A stretch of DNA of 64,000 nt from SZAS-7 sp964514655 (GCA_964514655.1 CAZEQY010000002.1:62001-126000), one strand, 5' to 3'. Positions 16,842-25,607 are shown, counted from the first letter of the stretch. Program-made: numbers and translations. The notes: generated by a model not told the origin, from the sequence alone.

Positions 16842-18584
16842 TTAGTGGTTTTTGTGGATGTAGGCGATGAAGGGGGATAGATCGCCGCTCAGCGTTTGAT
16901 TGGTGATGGCATGGTATTCTTGGCTGTCTGAAAAGATAAGGCGATTATAGGGTGTATAGCGAGCAAGTAGGGTAATGAGTAAAAGCCTTGCGACAGCTTT
17001 ATTATGCTTTATATAGGGGGAGATGCGTATGAGTTCAGCATGTGCCCAGGCAGCCGTTTCAACGAAGTTGCTCTCTTTTTCTAAACGAAGTTGGAGGCTG
17101 AGACTAAAGGCCACCATCTCCTGTGTAATGGTTTCAGGTGGTGCTCTTTCTTCCTTCGGAACAGTGCGATAAACAGCTGGTTCGAGTGAGAGCTTTTCAT
17201 AGAAAAAATTAATATCGTTAAGGATCATCCCTACATCTGTAAACGCTAATGTGTTGTTCAACACCCGTTCTTCAGTAGCTTTCAGGGCATTTTTATACGT
17301 TTCAAGACGCTCTTTTGGCACCTGCTTGCACGTATTATCTGTCACAGACATTGAGCAGATTACAGTGCCTCGCGGAATAAATAGATAGCCTGGCTTCATA
17401 AAGAGTGCAGCATCAGAAGCAAATGTTGTAGAGTGCGAGTATTCTGCCCTAAGCTTATGCTGCATCTTTGCCACCCATGGTAGTACATCATTTCGCAAGT
17501 AACGGGCAAAAATTCTGTAATCAAGCTTTGCTACAGCCTGGTCAATTGCTGTTATGTATGCTTTTTTTGATTGAAAGACTAACGGTAAAAATGTTCCATA
17601 CCGAGCAAGAATGGCATTTACTAAAATGCGAGCAAGCTCTCCATTAGCAACCACAAAAGGCGTGATGCGAGCAATTTCGGTATGTACATAGGCAGCGAGG
17701 TCAATAGGGTCCATACGCTCTTCAATAAGCTCGAGCATCCGGATAGCAAAACCCCTCATCTGCCGTGGTATTGTGGTATATTCTGAAGCTGCTGTAAGGC
17801 CAACTTTTTGCCATACATCAGCTTCCTCCTTCGTGTCGATACTGATAAGTCCGCCCTTATCTTGCAGCTTTTTAAGACAGTTAGTAAATACTACTGACTC
17901 TCGTGGAGATAGATCTGTTTTTGCCCGCTCAAGATATTGGGGAAACTTATATTCAGAACCATAGTATCTTGGATTTTTGCGAAATTCCCCCGGAGTTACT
18001 GCATGCTCATCAGGAAGGCCGGCAACTAGTTTTCTATGCAGGTCTTTGATATAGGTGACTATTTCGTCCGGTGATCCTTCTAGCGGACATTTAGGTCCAA
18101 AAAAGGTTTCTTCAACAAATTGCAATCCTTTTTTGTAATTTGCATGCACAATGGGATTGATAAGGTATCTAAAGACTCTGCCAGATGCATGAGGAAGAGG
18201 ATAGCCTAGAGGCACAGATGGATCTTTAAGCAACTCTGGCTGCGTTCTTTTAAGATTGTCTAGGACGCTTGCAGCATTTGATTCACAAAACTTCCTTGAT
18301 TCAATAACTGACTGAATGTCGCAGCTCATTGTGCCATTTATTGCTGCCTGTTCTCCTGGGTGTACAAAACGGGCAATATAGGGTCTAAATCGGCGGTAAG
18401 TCTCTGTTGCTGCGCTAACCGGAATACTAAATAGTCCGAGCGTCATAAGTGATGTAGCCGTAACTTTTACGACAGAAGCAATCGCTTTGATCGTCCGTCC
18501 AAAAAAAGATGAAGAAACATCCGGATTAGATTCTACTGCTGAACTATTAGATTTGCTATATAAACCAATTTGATCAAGAGACAT
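16842..18584 (-). CDS. Tandem Fic-domain protein with degenerate active-site motifs
   Basis: 580 residues. A hydrophobic segment at about 31-58 may be a membrane anchor. Two Fic-like units follow, each with the helix preceding the motif intact (AAYVHTEIARI and AAWAHAELIRI). Their motifs are TPFVVANGELAR (about 304) and SPYIKHNKAVAR (about 519), against the canonical HPFx(D/E)GNGRxxR. In both, the catalytic His is replaced (T, S) and the acidic residue is lost, so ordinary AMP transfer is unlikely. It is a relative of the 589-residue tandem protein encoded at 20004-21773. No Shine-Dalgarno sequence; TATACT lies 4 bases before the ATG. Possibly a host-directed or scaffolding pseudo-enzyme (inference). 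Confidence 0.8.
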   Translation of the reverse strand: MSLDQIGLYSKSNSSAVESNPDVSSSFFGRTIKAIASVVKVTATSLMTLGLFSIPVSAATETYRRFRPYIARFVHPGEQAAINGTMSCDIQSVIESRKFCESNAASVLDNLKRTQPELLKDPSVPLGYPLPHASGRVFRYLINPIVHANYKKGLQFVEETFFGPKCPLEGSPDEIVTYIKDLHRKLVAGLPDEHAVTPGEFRKNPRYYGSEYKFPQYLERAKTDLSPRESVVFTNCLKKLQDKGGLISIDTKEEADVWQKVGLTAASEYTTIPRQMRGFAIRMLELIEERMDPIDLAAYVHTEIARITPFVVANGELARILVNAILARYGTFLPLVFQSKKAYITAIDQAVAKLDYRIFARYLRNDVLPWVAKMQHKLRAEYSHSTTFASDAALFMKPGYLFIPRGTVICSMSVTDNTCKQVPKERLETYKNALKATEERVLNNTLAFTDVGMILNDINFFYEKLSLEPAVYRTVPKEERAPPETITQEMVAFSLSLQLRLEKESNFVETAAWAHAELIRISPYIKHNKAVARLLLITLLARYTPYNRLIFSDSQEYHAITNQTLSGDLSPFIAYIHKNH

Positions 18585-18587
18585 GAC

Positions 18588-18626
18588 AAGTATACTAATG
18601 CAACTAGAGTAATTAAGTATACTTAA
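18588..18626. repeat. Two AGTATACT palindromes upstream of the tandem Fic gene
   Basis: AAGTATACTAA (18588-18598) and the 14-bp perfect palindrome TTAAGTATACTTAA (18613-18626) have centres 27 bp apart, between the 580-residue and 446-residue Fic genes. They could be operator half-sites, or overlapping -10 boxes (each contains TATACT). Structure seen, role unknown. Confidence 0.45.
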
Positions 18627-18629
18627 ACG

Positions 18630-19970
18630 TTATTGTATTGGGCAACCAGGAATGCCAGTTTGTCTAAACTCTTGCGGATTTTTCACTTTTGGCAAGCGAT
18701 CAGACTTAAGACGTTCTTCAATCTCCTTCGTAGAGGCTTCAAGATAGGCTATAAACGTTTTTTCGTACTGATCAGGAGCTGTCATTGACACTTCAGTGTA
18801 CTTGCCATCTTCAAGAACGATAAGTGGCATAAAGCCTTGTTGCATAAGGTATATGTTCATGAAAAGGCGTGCTATACGCCCGTTTTTGTCGATGTAGGGG
18901 TGAATTTGTGTAATGCCAAAGTGAATAAATGCTGCCACCTGGTAGGGATGTAAGGCAGGATTTTGCAAGTGATCATCTAGTGCTTTGCAAAAGGCATCTA
19001 GACGGCTCTCTACTTCAGCCGGCGGCGGCGGAAGGTAGCAAACGCTTGAAAGGGCATTCCAATGCTGAGGTTGAAAGACTTTACTTAGACTTTCAAAAGC
19101 ATCCCACCGCCGAGACATTTTGCTCATTTCAGAAAAACTTTTAGCATGATCTTTATCAGTTGCCCATTCTGCAAAGTTATCAAATGACCCACGCATGCCA
19201 GGCATATAGACAACAATCTCATCATGTCTTCGCCCATCTTGCCCACCAAGCTTTTTATAGAGCGTAGCGATGACATCCTTAGTAACTAAAAAGGGGAAGG
19301 GAACTGTAAGAAGATCTTTTTCAACGTACTCTAAAGTTGTTGCCCATGGATCATTTGGGTTATATACATCACCATTGCCAAAATTTGCCCAGTTATTTAC
19401 TTCGTCAGAATCAAGTGCATGAGGAAAATAAAACATATAGGCAGGTATTGTCTCTATAGGACATTTTTGTTCAGCAGCAGCAGTAGTAGCAGCAAGTGGA
19501 AGTAGCATTTCTACAGCTTTTCTTTGTCCTGGGTTTACTTGGTAGCGGTATACATCGCTTGAGCGTAGGTACTCAGCTGCCAAGTGTCCAACTCGCTCTT
19601 TATCCTCAGTCTGCATACCCCATAACAACTTACGGACTGTATAACGCTCGGTCTTTAGCGCTGCTAGCAGCTGTTTTTGGGCATCTTTAGGGGCGATAAC
19701 CACGCTGTCAGCTTGAGAAAAGGGCATGTTCAGCCCTATAAGTGTGTCTTCTAAAGCGCTATCTGCTGCCTGTTCACCCACGCGCTCTAGTTCACCTATA
19801 GTGGCTGTAAGAATAGATAGTTCGCGGGCCCTTTTGTCACTTACAAAACAAACAATTTTTTCAATTATGTTAAAAAATAAGTTATTTACTTTACTTGTTA
19901 CACTGTTATATATTCTAGAAACAGCATTATAGTACTCATGAAAAAAATAATTATTTTGAACAGCTGCCAT
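18630..19970 (-). CDS. Fic-family protein with near-canonical active site
   Basis: 446 residues. The C-terminal half is a recognisable Fic domain: LPPPPAEVESRLDAF (flap/hairpin region), then AAFIHFGITQ leading into HPYIDKNGRIAR at about 355-366. The motif keeps His, Asp, Asn-Gly-Arg and the last Arg; only F to Y and G to K differ. Fic enzymes usually transfer AMP from ATP to a hydroxyl of a target protein. The N-terminal 250 residues are not recognised. The end of the N-terminal region is a basic helix and no inhibitory helix motif was identified. AGGG lies 5 bases before the ATG. It is divergent from the tandem Fic gene at 20004 and upstream of the 580-residue tandem gene, forming a three-gene Fic cluster. 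Confidence 0.87.
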   Translation of the reverse strand: MAAVQNNYFFHEYYNAVSRIYNSVTSKVNNLFFNIIEKIVCFVSDKRARELSILTATIGELERVGEQAADSALEDTLIGLNMPFSQADSVVIAPKDAQKQLLAALKTERYTVRKLLWGMQTEDKERVGHLAAEYLRSSDVYRYQVNPGQRKAVEMLLPLAATTAAAEQKCPIETIPAYMFYFPHALDSDEVNNWANFGNGDVYNPNDPWATTLEYVEKDLLTVPFPFLVTKDVIATLYKKLGGQDGRRHDEIVVYMPGMRGSFDNFAEWATDKDHAKSFSEMSKMSRRWDAFESLSKVFQPQHWNALSSVCYLPPPPAEVESRLDAFCKALDDHLQNPALHPYQVAAFIHFGITQIHPYIDKNGRIARLFMNIYLMQQGFMPLIVLEDGKYTEVSMTAPDQYEKTFIAYLEASTKEIEERLKSDRLPKVKNPQEFRQTGIPGCPIQ

Positions 19971-20003
19971 AAAAACCCTGTTTTTTTTCCAAATTATAAT
20001 ATA

Positions 20004-21773
20004 ATGAGTATTAAATTTGCAATTTTGTTAGCATATCGGGCCATTATGATTTCTTCTATCACTAGGACTCTTCCAAAGATATACTTCACAATTGGAAGTA
20101 CCGTTGTCTCGGCTGTTTTTGAGGTAGCTAAAGTAGGCTTCACACTGCTTGCCACCATTCCGTATACAACCGCTTCTACACTGCTGCAAACTGCCCCCTT
20201 TATGAATGCCGGACTTCGTCTTGCTCGAAAAGGGACTCTTGCCTGCCGAACAAACAATGCCTTCCTTACTGAAAGACAGTGTTATGACCTTCTAGAACCA
20301 ATATATGTCAGAAATATGATAAACCGTACTGCATCAAACCCTGATCACTTTACGGACAAAGAGCTATCTACCCGCTTTGAAAAAGGACTTGAAAGGAGTA
20401 ACGGTGTATTCCATATCCCTCAGAACCGTTTAATCCGGTACCAGGACGCCTTACAGTATGCTCAGTTATTTATCGATTTAAGAAACCCACTTGAGCTAGA
20501 AAACGGACTAAAAACCCTGCATAGAAAGTTGACTGATGATGGCACCTATCGAAAAGGACTAAAAGCAGTAAATCCGCATAAGAGCTGTGCATCGTATGCA
20601 AAAGAGCATTTGACACCTCGTGAATTAGCAATTTTTGCAAGAACCACTTATGCATTCTATGAGCCGAGAAAATTCAATACCCTTGCTCCTAAAGAGCTTG
20701 CCGTGTGGAAAAAGCTACTGCACTTTGGAACAGATCAATGCCATATCGAGCAAGAGATGACGGCCTTTTTGCAGGAGTTTACAAAACGTATTGCAAAAGG
20801 TGGTGACTTTGTTGCACATGCCAGCTACTTTCACACTGAACTTGCCCGCATATCGCCCTTTAAAGACGCTGTAGGGAGAATTGCGCGGATAATGACCAAC
20901 GTTATTCTCGAAAACGCTGAAGAGATACCCGTTACCTTTCATAATGAAGAAGAGTATCTCACTGCACTACGAGAGGGCACTTTTACCTCATACCTAAAAA
21001 AGGAGATAGCCTGGACTCGGGCCAATATTCCATCACTTGATGACCCCTTAGAGCGACGCATAATTACCGAGGCGCGCTTTATGTACCCAGGGCTTCAAAT
21101 TGTAAACCAGGGCAGTGCAACCTGCGTCATGGCCGGCAATGTGTACCCTTTTGAGGATTGTGAAGAAGTGCTCAGGAGTCTTCCATGGCAACTTGAACAC
21201 CCGGCTATTTTAGCGCGCACTGAAACAAAAGAGACCATCCGCGAAAAAGGGATCCTAATAAACCTCAAGGACAGGACGAAAATCGCACAAGTACATCACA
21301 GGATGGATCCGCAGAAATATACAAACTATAAACGCGCCCTTGGATACATTCAGGAAACGATTCTAGAAAACCCTGCCATTCTTAAAGAGTATACCGCAAA
21401 GACGCTCAAAACTATTAACTACGTCCACATACTCTTGACACAGAACATAGATACTCATCCCGGAAAATACCGGAATACCGATGCCCAATCTATTGAACGC
21501 GACATGCGCCTATTTGCTAGGGACCTTACCGCACGACTTCGCCAAAAAGATATCGACTATATAGACCTTGCAGCCTGGGTGCATACAGAAATAATCAGAA
21601 TTAAGCCCTACGATGATGCCAACGGCCGCCTTGCCCGAATCCTCATGAACACAATCCTCCGTCTTGGCCATCATCCCATCGTTATCTTCGACAACACAGA
21701 TGACTACCTACAAGCCGTCCATGACTTTAAAACCTTCCCCGCATACATAAAAAAAAGGCTAAAAGCTAACTAA
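20004..21773 (+). CDS. Tandem Fic-domain protein with substituted catalytic histidines
   Basis: About 589 residues, with two hydrophobic stretches in the first 75 residues (probable membrane association) and two Fic-like units. Motif 1 is SPFKDAVGRIAR (about 283; H to S, N to V) and motif 2 is KPYDDANGRLAR (about 532; H to K, otherwise well kept). It resembles the 580-residue protein at 16842-18584 in layout, so the pair probably arose by duplication. Start uncertain: the frame is open from 19938 (which would overlap the divergent gene), 20004 has no Shine-Dalgarno sequence, and a TATAAT at 19995-20000 would favour the later ATG at 20046. It ends in a bidirectional terminator. Confidence 0.82.
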   Translation: MSIKFAILLAYRAIMISSITRTLPKIYFTIGSTVVSAVFEVAKVGFTLLATIPYTTASTLLQTAPFMNAGLRLARKGTLACRTNNAFLTERQCYDLLEPIYVRNMINRTASNPDHFTDKELSTRFEKGLERSNGVFHIPQNRLIRYQDALQYAQLFIDLRNPLELENGLKTLHRKLTDDGTYRKGLKAVNPHKSCASYAKEHLTPRELAIFARTTYAFYEPRKFNTLAPKELAVWKKLLHFGTDQCHIEQEMTAFLQEFTKRIAKGGDFVAHASYFHTELARISPFKDAVGRIARIMTNVILENAEEIPVTFHNEEEYLTALREGTFTSYLKKEIAWTRANIPSLDDPLERRIITEARFMYPGLQIVNQGSATCVMAGNVYPFEDCEEVLRSLPWQLEHPAILARTETKETIREKGILINLKDRTKIAQVHHRMDPQKYTNYKRALGYIQETILENPAILKEYTAKTLKTINYVHILLTQNIDTHPGKYRNTDAQSIERDMRLFARDLTARLRQKDIDYIDLAAWVHTEIIRIKPYDDANGRLARILMNTILRLGHHPIVIFDNTDDYLQAVHDFKTFPAYIKKRLKAN

Positions 21774-21789
21774 TTGTTAGCCTTTAGCC
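21757..21789. terminator. Bidirectional terminator between the tandem Fic gene and pnp
   Basis: GGCTAAAAGCTAAC (21757-21770), loop TAATT, GTTAGCCTTTAGCC (21776-21789): a 14-bp stem with one mismatch. An A-run (21749-21756) on the left provides a U-tract for pnp transcripts; TTTATACTTT on the right serves the plus strand less well. It overlaps the stop codon of the Fic gene. Confidence 0.75.
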
Positions 21790-21810
21790 TTTATACTTTA
21801 GCCTTTGCTT

Positions 21811-23949
21811 TTAAGCTGCTGGCGCACCTTGTTGGTTAACCTGTGGCTTTTTGGGCAACAGGACGCGGCGGCTGAGCTTTACTTGGCCGCGGTCGTTGAT
21901 GTCGAGGACCTGAACGGTCATCTCATCGCCAACGCGGAATTTATCCTTTGTAAAGTCAAAGATGTTTTCGATCCTTGCATTGTCGATCTCAGAAATGTGG
22001 CAAAGGCCCTCTTTTCCTGGAAGAATCTCTACAAATAAGCCAAAGGCAACTACTGACGTAATTTTGCCAGTGTATGTCTTACCGACTTCAACTTCTGCAA
22101 TTAGGCCATAGATGATATCTTGAGCTTCTTTCAAACCTTGTAGGTTAGCTGAAGATATACTTACAATGCCTTCGTCGTTGATGTCGATATCAACGCCTGT
22201 TTGCTCAATAATAGCGCGGATCTGCTTGCCACCTGGCCCAATGATTGTGCCAATCTTGCTAGGCTTTACCTGCATTGTAACAATGCGTGGGGCCCATACA
22301 GACATCTCTTCACGAGGCTTAGGACAGACGTTGAGCATCTTGTTGAGGATATGGATACGACCATCTTTTGCTTGAGCTAACGCTTTACGCATGATTTCGA
22401 TCGTAATACCTTCTACCTTGATGTCCATCTGGAAGGCGGTAATGCCATTAGCATCGCCTGCTACCTTAAAGTCCATGTCGCCAAGGGCATCTTCTACGCC
22501 AAGGATATCTGACAGGATCACCGCATGGCCTTTTTCAAGGATAAGGCCCATTGCAATGCCTGCTACAGGCCTTTCTAGCGGAACGCCAGCATCCATAAGC
22601 GCTAAGCAGCCACCACATACAGAGGCCATAGAGGATGAGCCGTTAGACTCAGTAATATTTGACTCAAGGCGTATTGTGTAGGGGAATGCCTCTTTTGTAG
22701 GCAGTATAGCCTGAAGAGCACGCTCTGCAAGCTTGCCGTGGCCTACTTCGCGTCTTCCCGGAGGACCTACGCGGCCCACTTCACCAACGCTAAATGGTGG
22801 GAAGAAGTACTGCATATAAAAGCGCGCTGCGCCTTCACCTTCGAGGTTTTCAAAACGCTGGGCCATATTTTCGCCGCCAAGCACGCATACCGCTACCGTC
22901 TGGGTCTCACCTCGAGTAAAGAGAGATGAACCGTGTGCGCGAGGGAGTATGCTTTGCTCGATGTCGATTTGGCGTATATCTGTTGTTGAGCGACCATCAC
23001 TTCTGACTTTTTCTTCGATGATCATCTTGCGCATAATATCGCTAGAGAGCTTTTTGAATGCTGCTTTTACATCAGCTTCCGGGTAGTGCGGCTCGCGCGT
23101 TTCTAGCGTAAGCTCAGCAAGAACTTGTGCTTGAAGGGCAGCTGTTGCTGCTTCTCTAAGCTGCTTTTCTTTAATGTGTAGCGCTTCGCGATAGTCTTTT
23201 CCGATGAGCTTGTCAATTTCTTTGACGATAGCTTCATCAAGTATTTTGAGCGTATCTTTCTTTTTGGACTTGCCAAGGAGGCCTTGCCAGTTGAGTATAG
23301 CCTTACATATCTTGCCGATAGCTTCATGGCCTAGAGATATCGCCTCAAGCACCTGCTCTTCTGTAAGGAAGAGGCAGTTACCCTCGATCATAAGAACCGC
23401 ATCTTCAGTACCTGCTATAACGAGGTCTAATGTTGACACCTTTTGCTGTTCTACAGTTGGGTTTACTATGAACTTACCCTCAACCATACCTACGCGGCAT
23501 GCGCCAATAGGCTTGACAAGGGGAATATCTGATATTGCTAGGGCACATGATGCGCCGATGATTGCTAGGACATCTGGGCTATTTTTGCCATCGTATGACC
23601 ATACGTAGGATAGGATTTGTATATCGTGATAGTAGCCATCTTCAAACATTGGTCTAAGAGGGCGGTCTATAAGGCGGCAAACAAGTGTTTCGCGTTCAGT
23701 AGGCTTACCTTCGCGTTTTATGTAGCCTGCAGCGGTGCGTCCTACAGAAGAAAACTTCTCCTGATAGTCGACGCGAAGAGGAAGAAAATCAACGTTTGGT
23801 AGTGGCGAACTTGTCGCACACGCCGTTGCTAAAACCATTGTCTCACCACAGCTTACGACCACTGAGCCGTTAGCTTGACGGGCAATTTTGCCTGTTTTAA
23901 ATATAATGTCATCTCCTCCGAGAGAGACGCGCATTTCGTGTTCTTTCAT
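21811..23949 (-). CDS. pnp: Polyribonucleotide nucleotidyltransferase (PNPase)
   Basis: Phosphorolytic 3'-5' exoribonuclease, core of the RNA degradosome and of mRNA turnover. 712 residues with the full family layout: two RNase PH domains (start GKIARQANGSVVVSCGETMV; second core EKVRSDGRSTTDIRQI, with GSSLFTRGETQ and FEFL-equivalent region), a KH domain (IGTIIGPGGKQIRAI, about 560) and a C-terminal S1 domain (GKTYTGKITSVVAFGLFVE). AGGAG precedes the ATG by about 10 bases. It lies downstream of rpsO in the classical rpsO-pnp order, with a strong hairpin between them, and ends at the bidirectional terminator at 21757-21789. Confidence 0.97.
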   Translation of the reverse strand: MKEHEMRVSLGGDDIIFKTGKIARQANGSVVVSCGETMVLATACATSSPLPNVDFLPLRVDYQEKFSSVGRTAAGYIKREGKPTERETLVCRLIDRPLRPMFEDGYYHDIQILSYVWSYDGKNSPDVLAIIGASCALAISDIPLVKPIGACRVGMVEGKFIVNPTVEQQKVSTLDLVIAGTEDAVLMIEGNCLFLTEEQVLEAISLGHEAIGKICKAILNWQGLLGKSKKKDTLKILDEAIVKEIDKLIGKDYREALHIKEKQLREAATAALQAQVLAELTLETREPHYPEADVKAAFKKLSSDIMRKMIIEEKVRSDGRSTTDIRQIDIEQSILPRAHGSSLFTRGETQTVAVCVLGGENMAQRFENLEGEGAARFYMQYFFPPFSVGEVGRVGPPGRREVGHGKLAERALQAILPTKEAFPYTIRLESNITESNGSSSMASVCGGCLALMDAGVPLERPVAGIAMGLILEKGHAVILSDILGVEDALGDMDFKVAGDANGITAFQMDIKVEGITIEIMRKALAQAKDGRIHILNKMLNVCPKPREEMSVWAPRIVTMQVKPSKIGTIIGPGGKQIRAIIEQTGVDIDINDEGIVSISSANLQGLKEAQDIIYGLIAEVEVGKTYTGKITSVVAFGLFVEILPGKEGLCHISEIDNARIENIFDFTKDKFRVGDEMTVQVLDINDRGQVKLSRRVLLPKKPQVNQQGAPAA

Positions 23950-24027
23950 GTACTATAAACTCCTGTATCTCGAAACGGATACATTATTGACATCTTGTGT
24001 GATTAAGGGAAGACTTATTTTGGCAAA

Positions 24028-24048
24028 GCCTGCAGAGAATCTGCAGGC
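24028..24048 (-). terminator. Hairpin between rpsO and pnp
   Basis: Perfect 9-bp stem GCCTGCAGA / TCTGCAGGC with a 3-base loop. On the minus strand it follows rpsO and is trailed only by TTT, so it is a weak terminator at best. In E. coli the same intergenic space holds a terminator plus RNase III site that controls pnp, so an RNA-processing role is equally plausible (analogy, not shown here). Confidence 0.5.
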
Positions 24049-24067
24049 ATAAAGAGAAGATCAAAGA

Positions 24068-24337
24068 TTATCTACGTAAGTTAAGCTTTGTGATTAAAGC
24101 CTGATAGCGCTTGGTATCTGTTGAATTTAGATAGTCAAGAAGTCTACGGCGTTGTCCGACGAGCTTAAGCAGAGCCAAACGTGAATTATGGTCCTTTGGT
24201 GTGCGCTTGAGATGGTCTGTGAGCTCAGCAATGCGCTCTGTTAGAATAGCAATCTGCACATCTGCAGATCCAGTATCTTTTTCATGCAGCTGAAACTTCT
24301 TTGTAATCTCTTCTTTCGTTCCTTTGTCCAGAGACAT
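24068..24337 (-). CDS. rpsO: 30S ribosomal protein S15
   Basis: 89 residues, the usual length. Primary 16S rRNA-binding protein of the 30S platform. Family landmarks are clear: FQLHEKDTGSADVQIAILTERI, then LTDHLK, KDHNSRLALLKLVGQRRRLL and a final YQALITKLNLRR. The chosen ATG is preceded by GGGGGAGAA; the frame is open further upstream but that part is non-family. The gene precedes pnp on the same strand. Confidence 0.97.
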   Translation of the reverse strand: MSLDKGTKEEITKKFQLHEKDTGSADVQIAILTERIAELTDHLKRTPKDHNSRLALLKLVGQRRRLLDYLNSTDTKRYQALITKLNLRR

Positions 24338-24390
24338 CAGTTCTCCCCCGTAAAAATGTTCGTACCCCAAATTATACCAAAAAATGCCCT

Positions 24391-24654
24391 TTATGAGCAA
24401 TGAATATTGTCGAAATGTGAGAGATTTTCTTTCTGAATGGCATAGAGAGCGGCAAGGGCCGTTTCTAGGCCTATACATACCCCTTCTTTGTAGCGAAATT
24501 CAGGGTGTAGCTCAAGTTCCGGAAAGTCTTGGGGCTGGAGGATATCTTCGTCAGTAAGGCAGGGGAGTATTGACTTAGCAAATGTGAGCAGTTTCTTACG
24601 CTCTAGGCGCACCATCTGTTCAAGCTCTTGAACCATTTTGTTCATTCTCAGCAC
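24391..24654 (-). CDS. Small conserved-looking hypothetical between tadA and rpsO
   Basis: At most 87 residues; starts at 24654, 24645 or 24636 are possible. Soluble, acidic-to-neutral, mainly helical (MVQELEQMVRLERKKLL near the start, ILQPQDFPELELHP in the middle, IGLETALAALYA near the end). No named domain. It overlaps the end of tadA by up to 35 bp and is on the same strand as tadA and rpsO, so it is probably translated from the same message. I think Chlamydiaceae carry a similar small gene here, but could not verify this. Confidence 0.6.
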   Translation of the reverse strand: MLRMNKMVQELEQMVRLERKKLLTFAKSILPCLTDEDILQPQDFPELELHPEFRYKEGVCIGLETALAALYAIQKENLSHFDNIHCS

Positions 24655-25165
24655 GCCTTGTTTGAAAAAAATGTTTTAACGGCTTTTGGCACCACTCTTG
24701 AAGTACGCCGGAGCGCACCTCAATGGTATGAAGGGGGTGTTTTTGGCTAAAAAGGTCAACCCAGCTGCCGTTGGCGCCAAGCCGTATGTCAGGCGCCCCC
24801 CAAACAAGTGCATCTACCCTTGATAAAAGCATAGCTCCTGCGCACATAACACAAGGCTCTAGGGTACAGTAGAGCGTACAGCCCTTTAAACGCCAGTTAT
24901 CTAGCGCCGTTTCTGCCGTTGTAATGGCCAATATTTCTGCATGGGCAGTAGCATCCTTTAACAGCTCTACTTGGTTATGCCCACGAGCTATAATCTCGTT
25001 ATCTTTAACGATAACGCAGCCAACAGGCACTTCTCTGGCCTGATAGGCTTTTATAGCCTCACGCAAAGCTTCACGCATAAAGCGCTCGTCCGGTGTGTTT
25101 ATATCATCAAGTGGTGGAAGAAATGACTGAAGCATATTGCATAGAGGCGTTAGTACGTAGCTCAT
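24620..25165 (-). CDS. tadA: tRNA-specific adenosine deaminase
   Basis: Converts A34 to inosine in tRNA-Arg(ACG) and is essential in most bacteria. Up to 181 residues. The CDA-fold zinc site is complete: HAE (with catalytic Glu) and PCVMC, in the TadA context TAHAEILAI and TLEPCVMCAGAML. The N-terminal MREALREAIKAY and VPVGCVIV are typical. A start 10 codons later (25135) is also possible; neither has a clear Shine-Dalgarno sequence, and the frame overlaps the upstream gene by 59 bp, suggesting coupling. The order rpsO - small ORF - tadA follows Chlamydia. Confidence 0.93.
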   Translation of the reverse strand: MSYVLTPLCNMLQSFLPPLDDINTPDERFMREALREAIKAYQAREVPVGCVIVKDNEIIARGHNQVELLKDATAHAEILAITTAETALDNWRLKGCTLYCTLEPCVMCAGAMLLSRVDALVWGAPDIRLGANGSWVDLFSQKHPLHTIEVRSGVLQEWCQKPLKHFFQTRRAENEQNGSRA

Positions 25166-25607
25166 TCATGAGCGGCATCGAAAAAGCAACGCAGTTTAGT
25201 ACGGAAAAAATATAGGTGTTTTCTGGTCCAAAGTTTCTCACAGCATCATCTAGAAGCTTGCGGGCAAATGCCTCTTCTAATTCGACAATCTTATCAAAGT
25301 CTTCAGCATAGTGCTTAAGCTGCTCTTCGAAGAAATTGTAAATATCTAGGTGCCTGAGCAGCCAGCGATTAGCAATAAACTCGCCGATTTGTTCATAACC
25401 GCGCTCAATCAATATGGGATAGACTGCCAGAAGATCGTCCACAGTGACTTTGCTGAGCTCTTTTCCGGGAAAATTTCGTTTAAAAAACCCCTTATCAGCC
25501 CTAAGGTGCTCATCGCGAAGGTCTTTTTTTATAGCGGTGAAAATAGCCACAAAAAAGGGTTGTAGCTTGTTAAATTTTTGGGCGTAGGTTGGTTCGTTCT
25601 TTGTCAT
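25107..25607 (-). CDS. Chlamydial conserved hypothetical upstream of tadA
   Basis: 166 residues from the ATG at 25607; the frame is open to a GTG at 25670. Soluble and helical, with no signal or membrane segment: KFNKLQPFFVAIF, LRADKGFFKRNFPGKEL, LLAVYPILIERGYEQIGEF, then a long charged helix. In C. trachomatis a hypothetical (CT845 in my memory) occupies the position after tadA, so this is probably its counterpart; identity was not tested. Its 3' end overlaps tadA. Function unknown. Confidence 0.65.
   Translation of the reverse strand: MTKNEPTYAQKFNKLQPFFVAIFTAIKKDLRDEHLRADKGFFKRNFPGKELSKVTVDDLLAVYPILIERGYEQIGEFIANRWLLRHLDIYNFFEEQLKHYAEDFDKIVELEEAFARKLLDDAVRNFGPENTYIFSVLNCVAFSMPLMNELRTNASMQYASVISSTT

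Noticed and set aside
23204..23608. 134-codon frame opposite pnp
   Set aside because: Shadow within the PNPase core; no family features.
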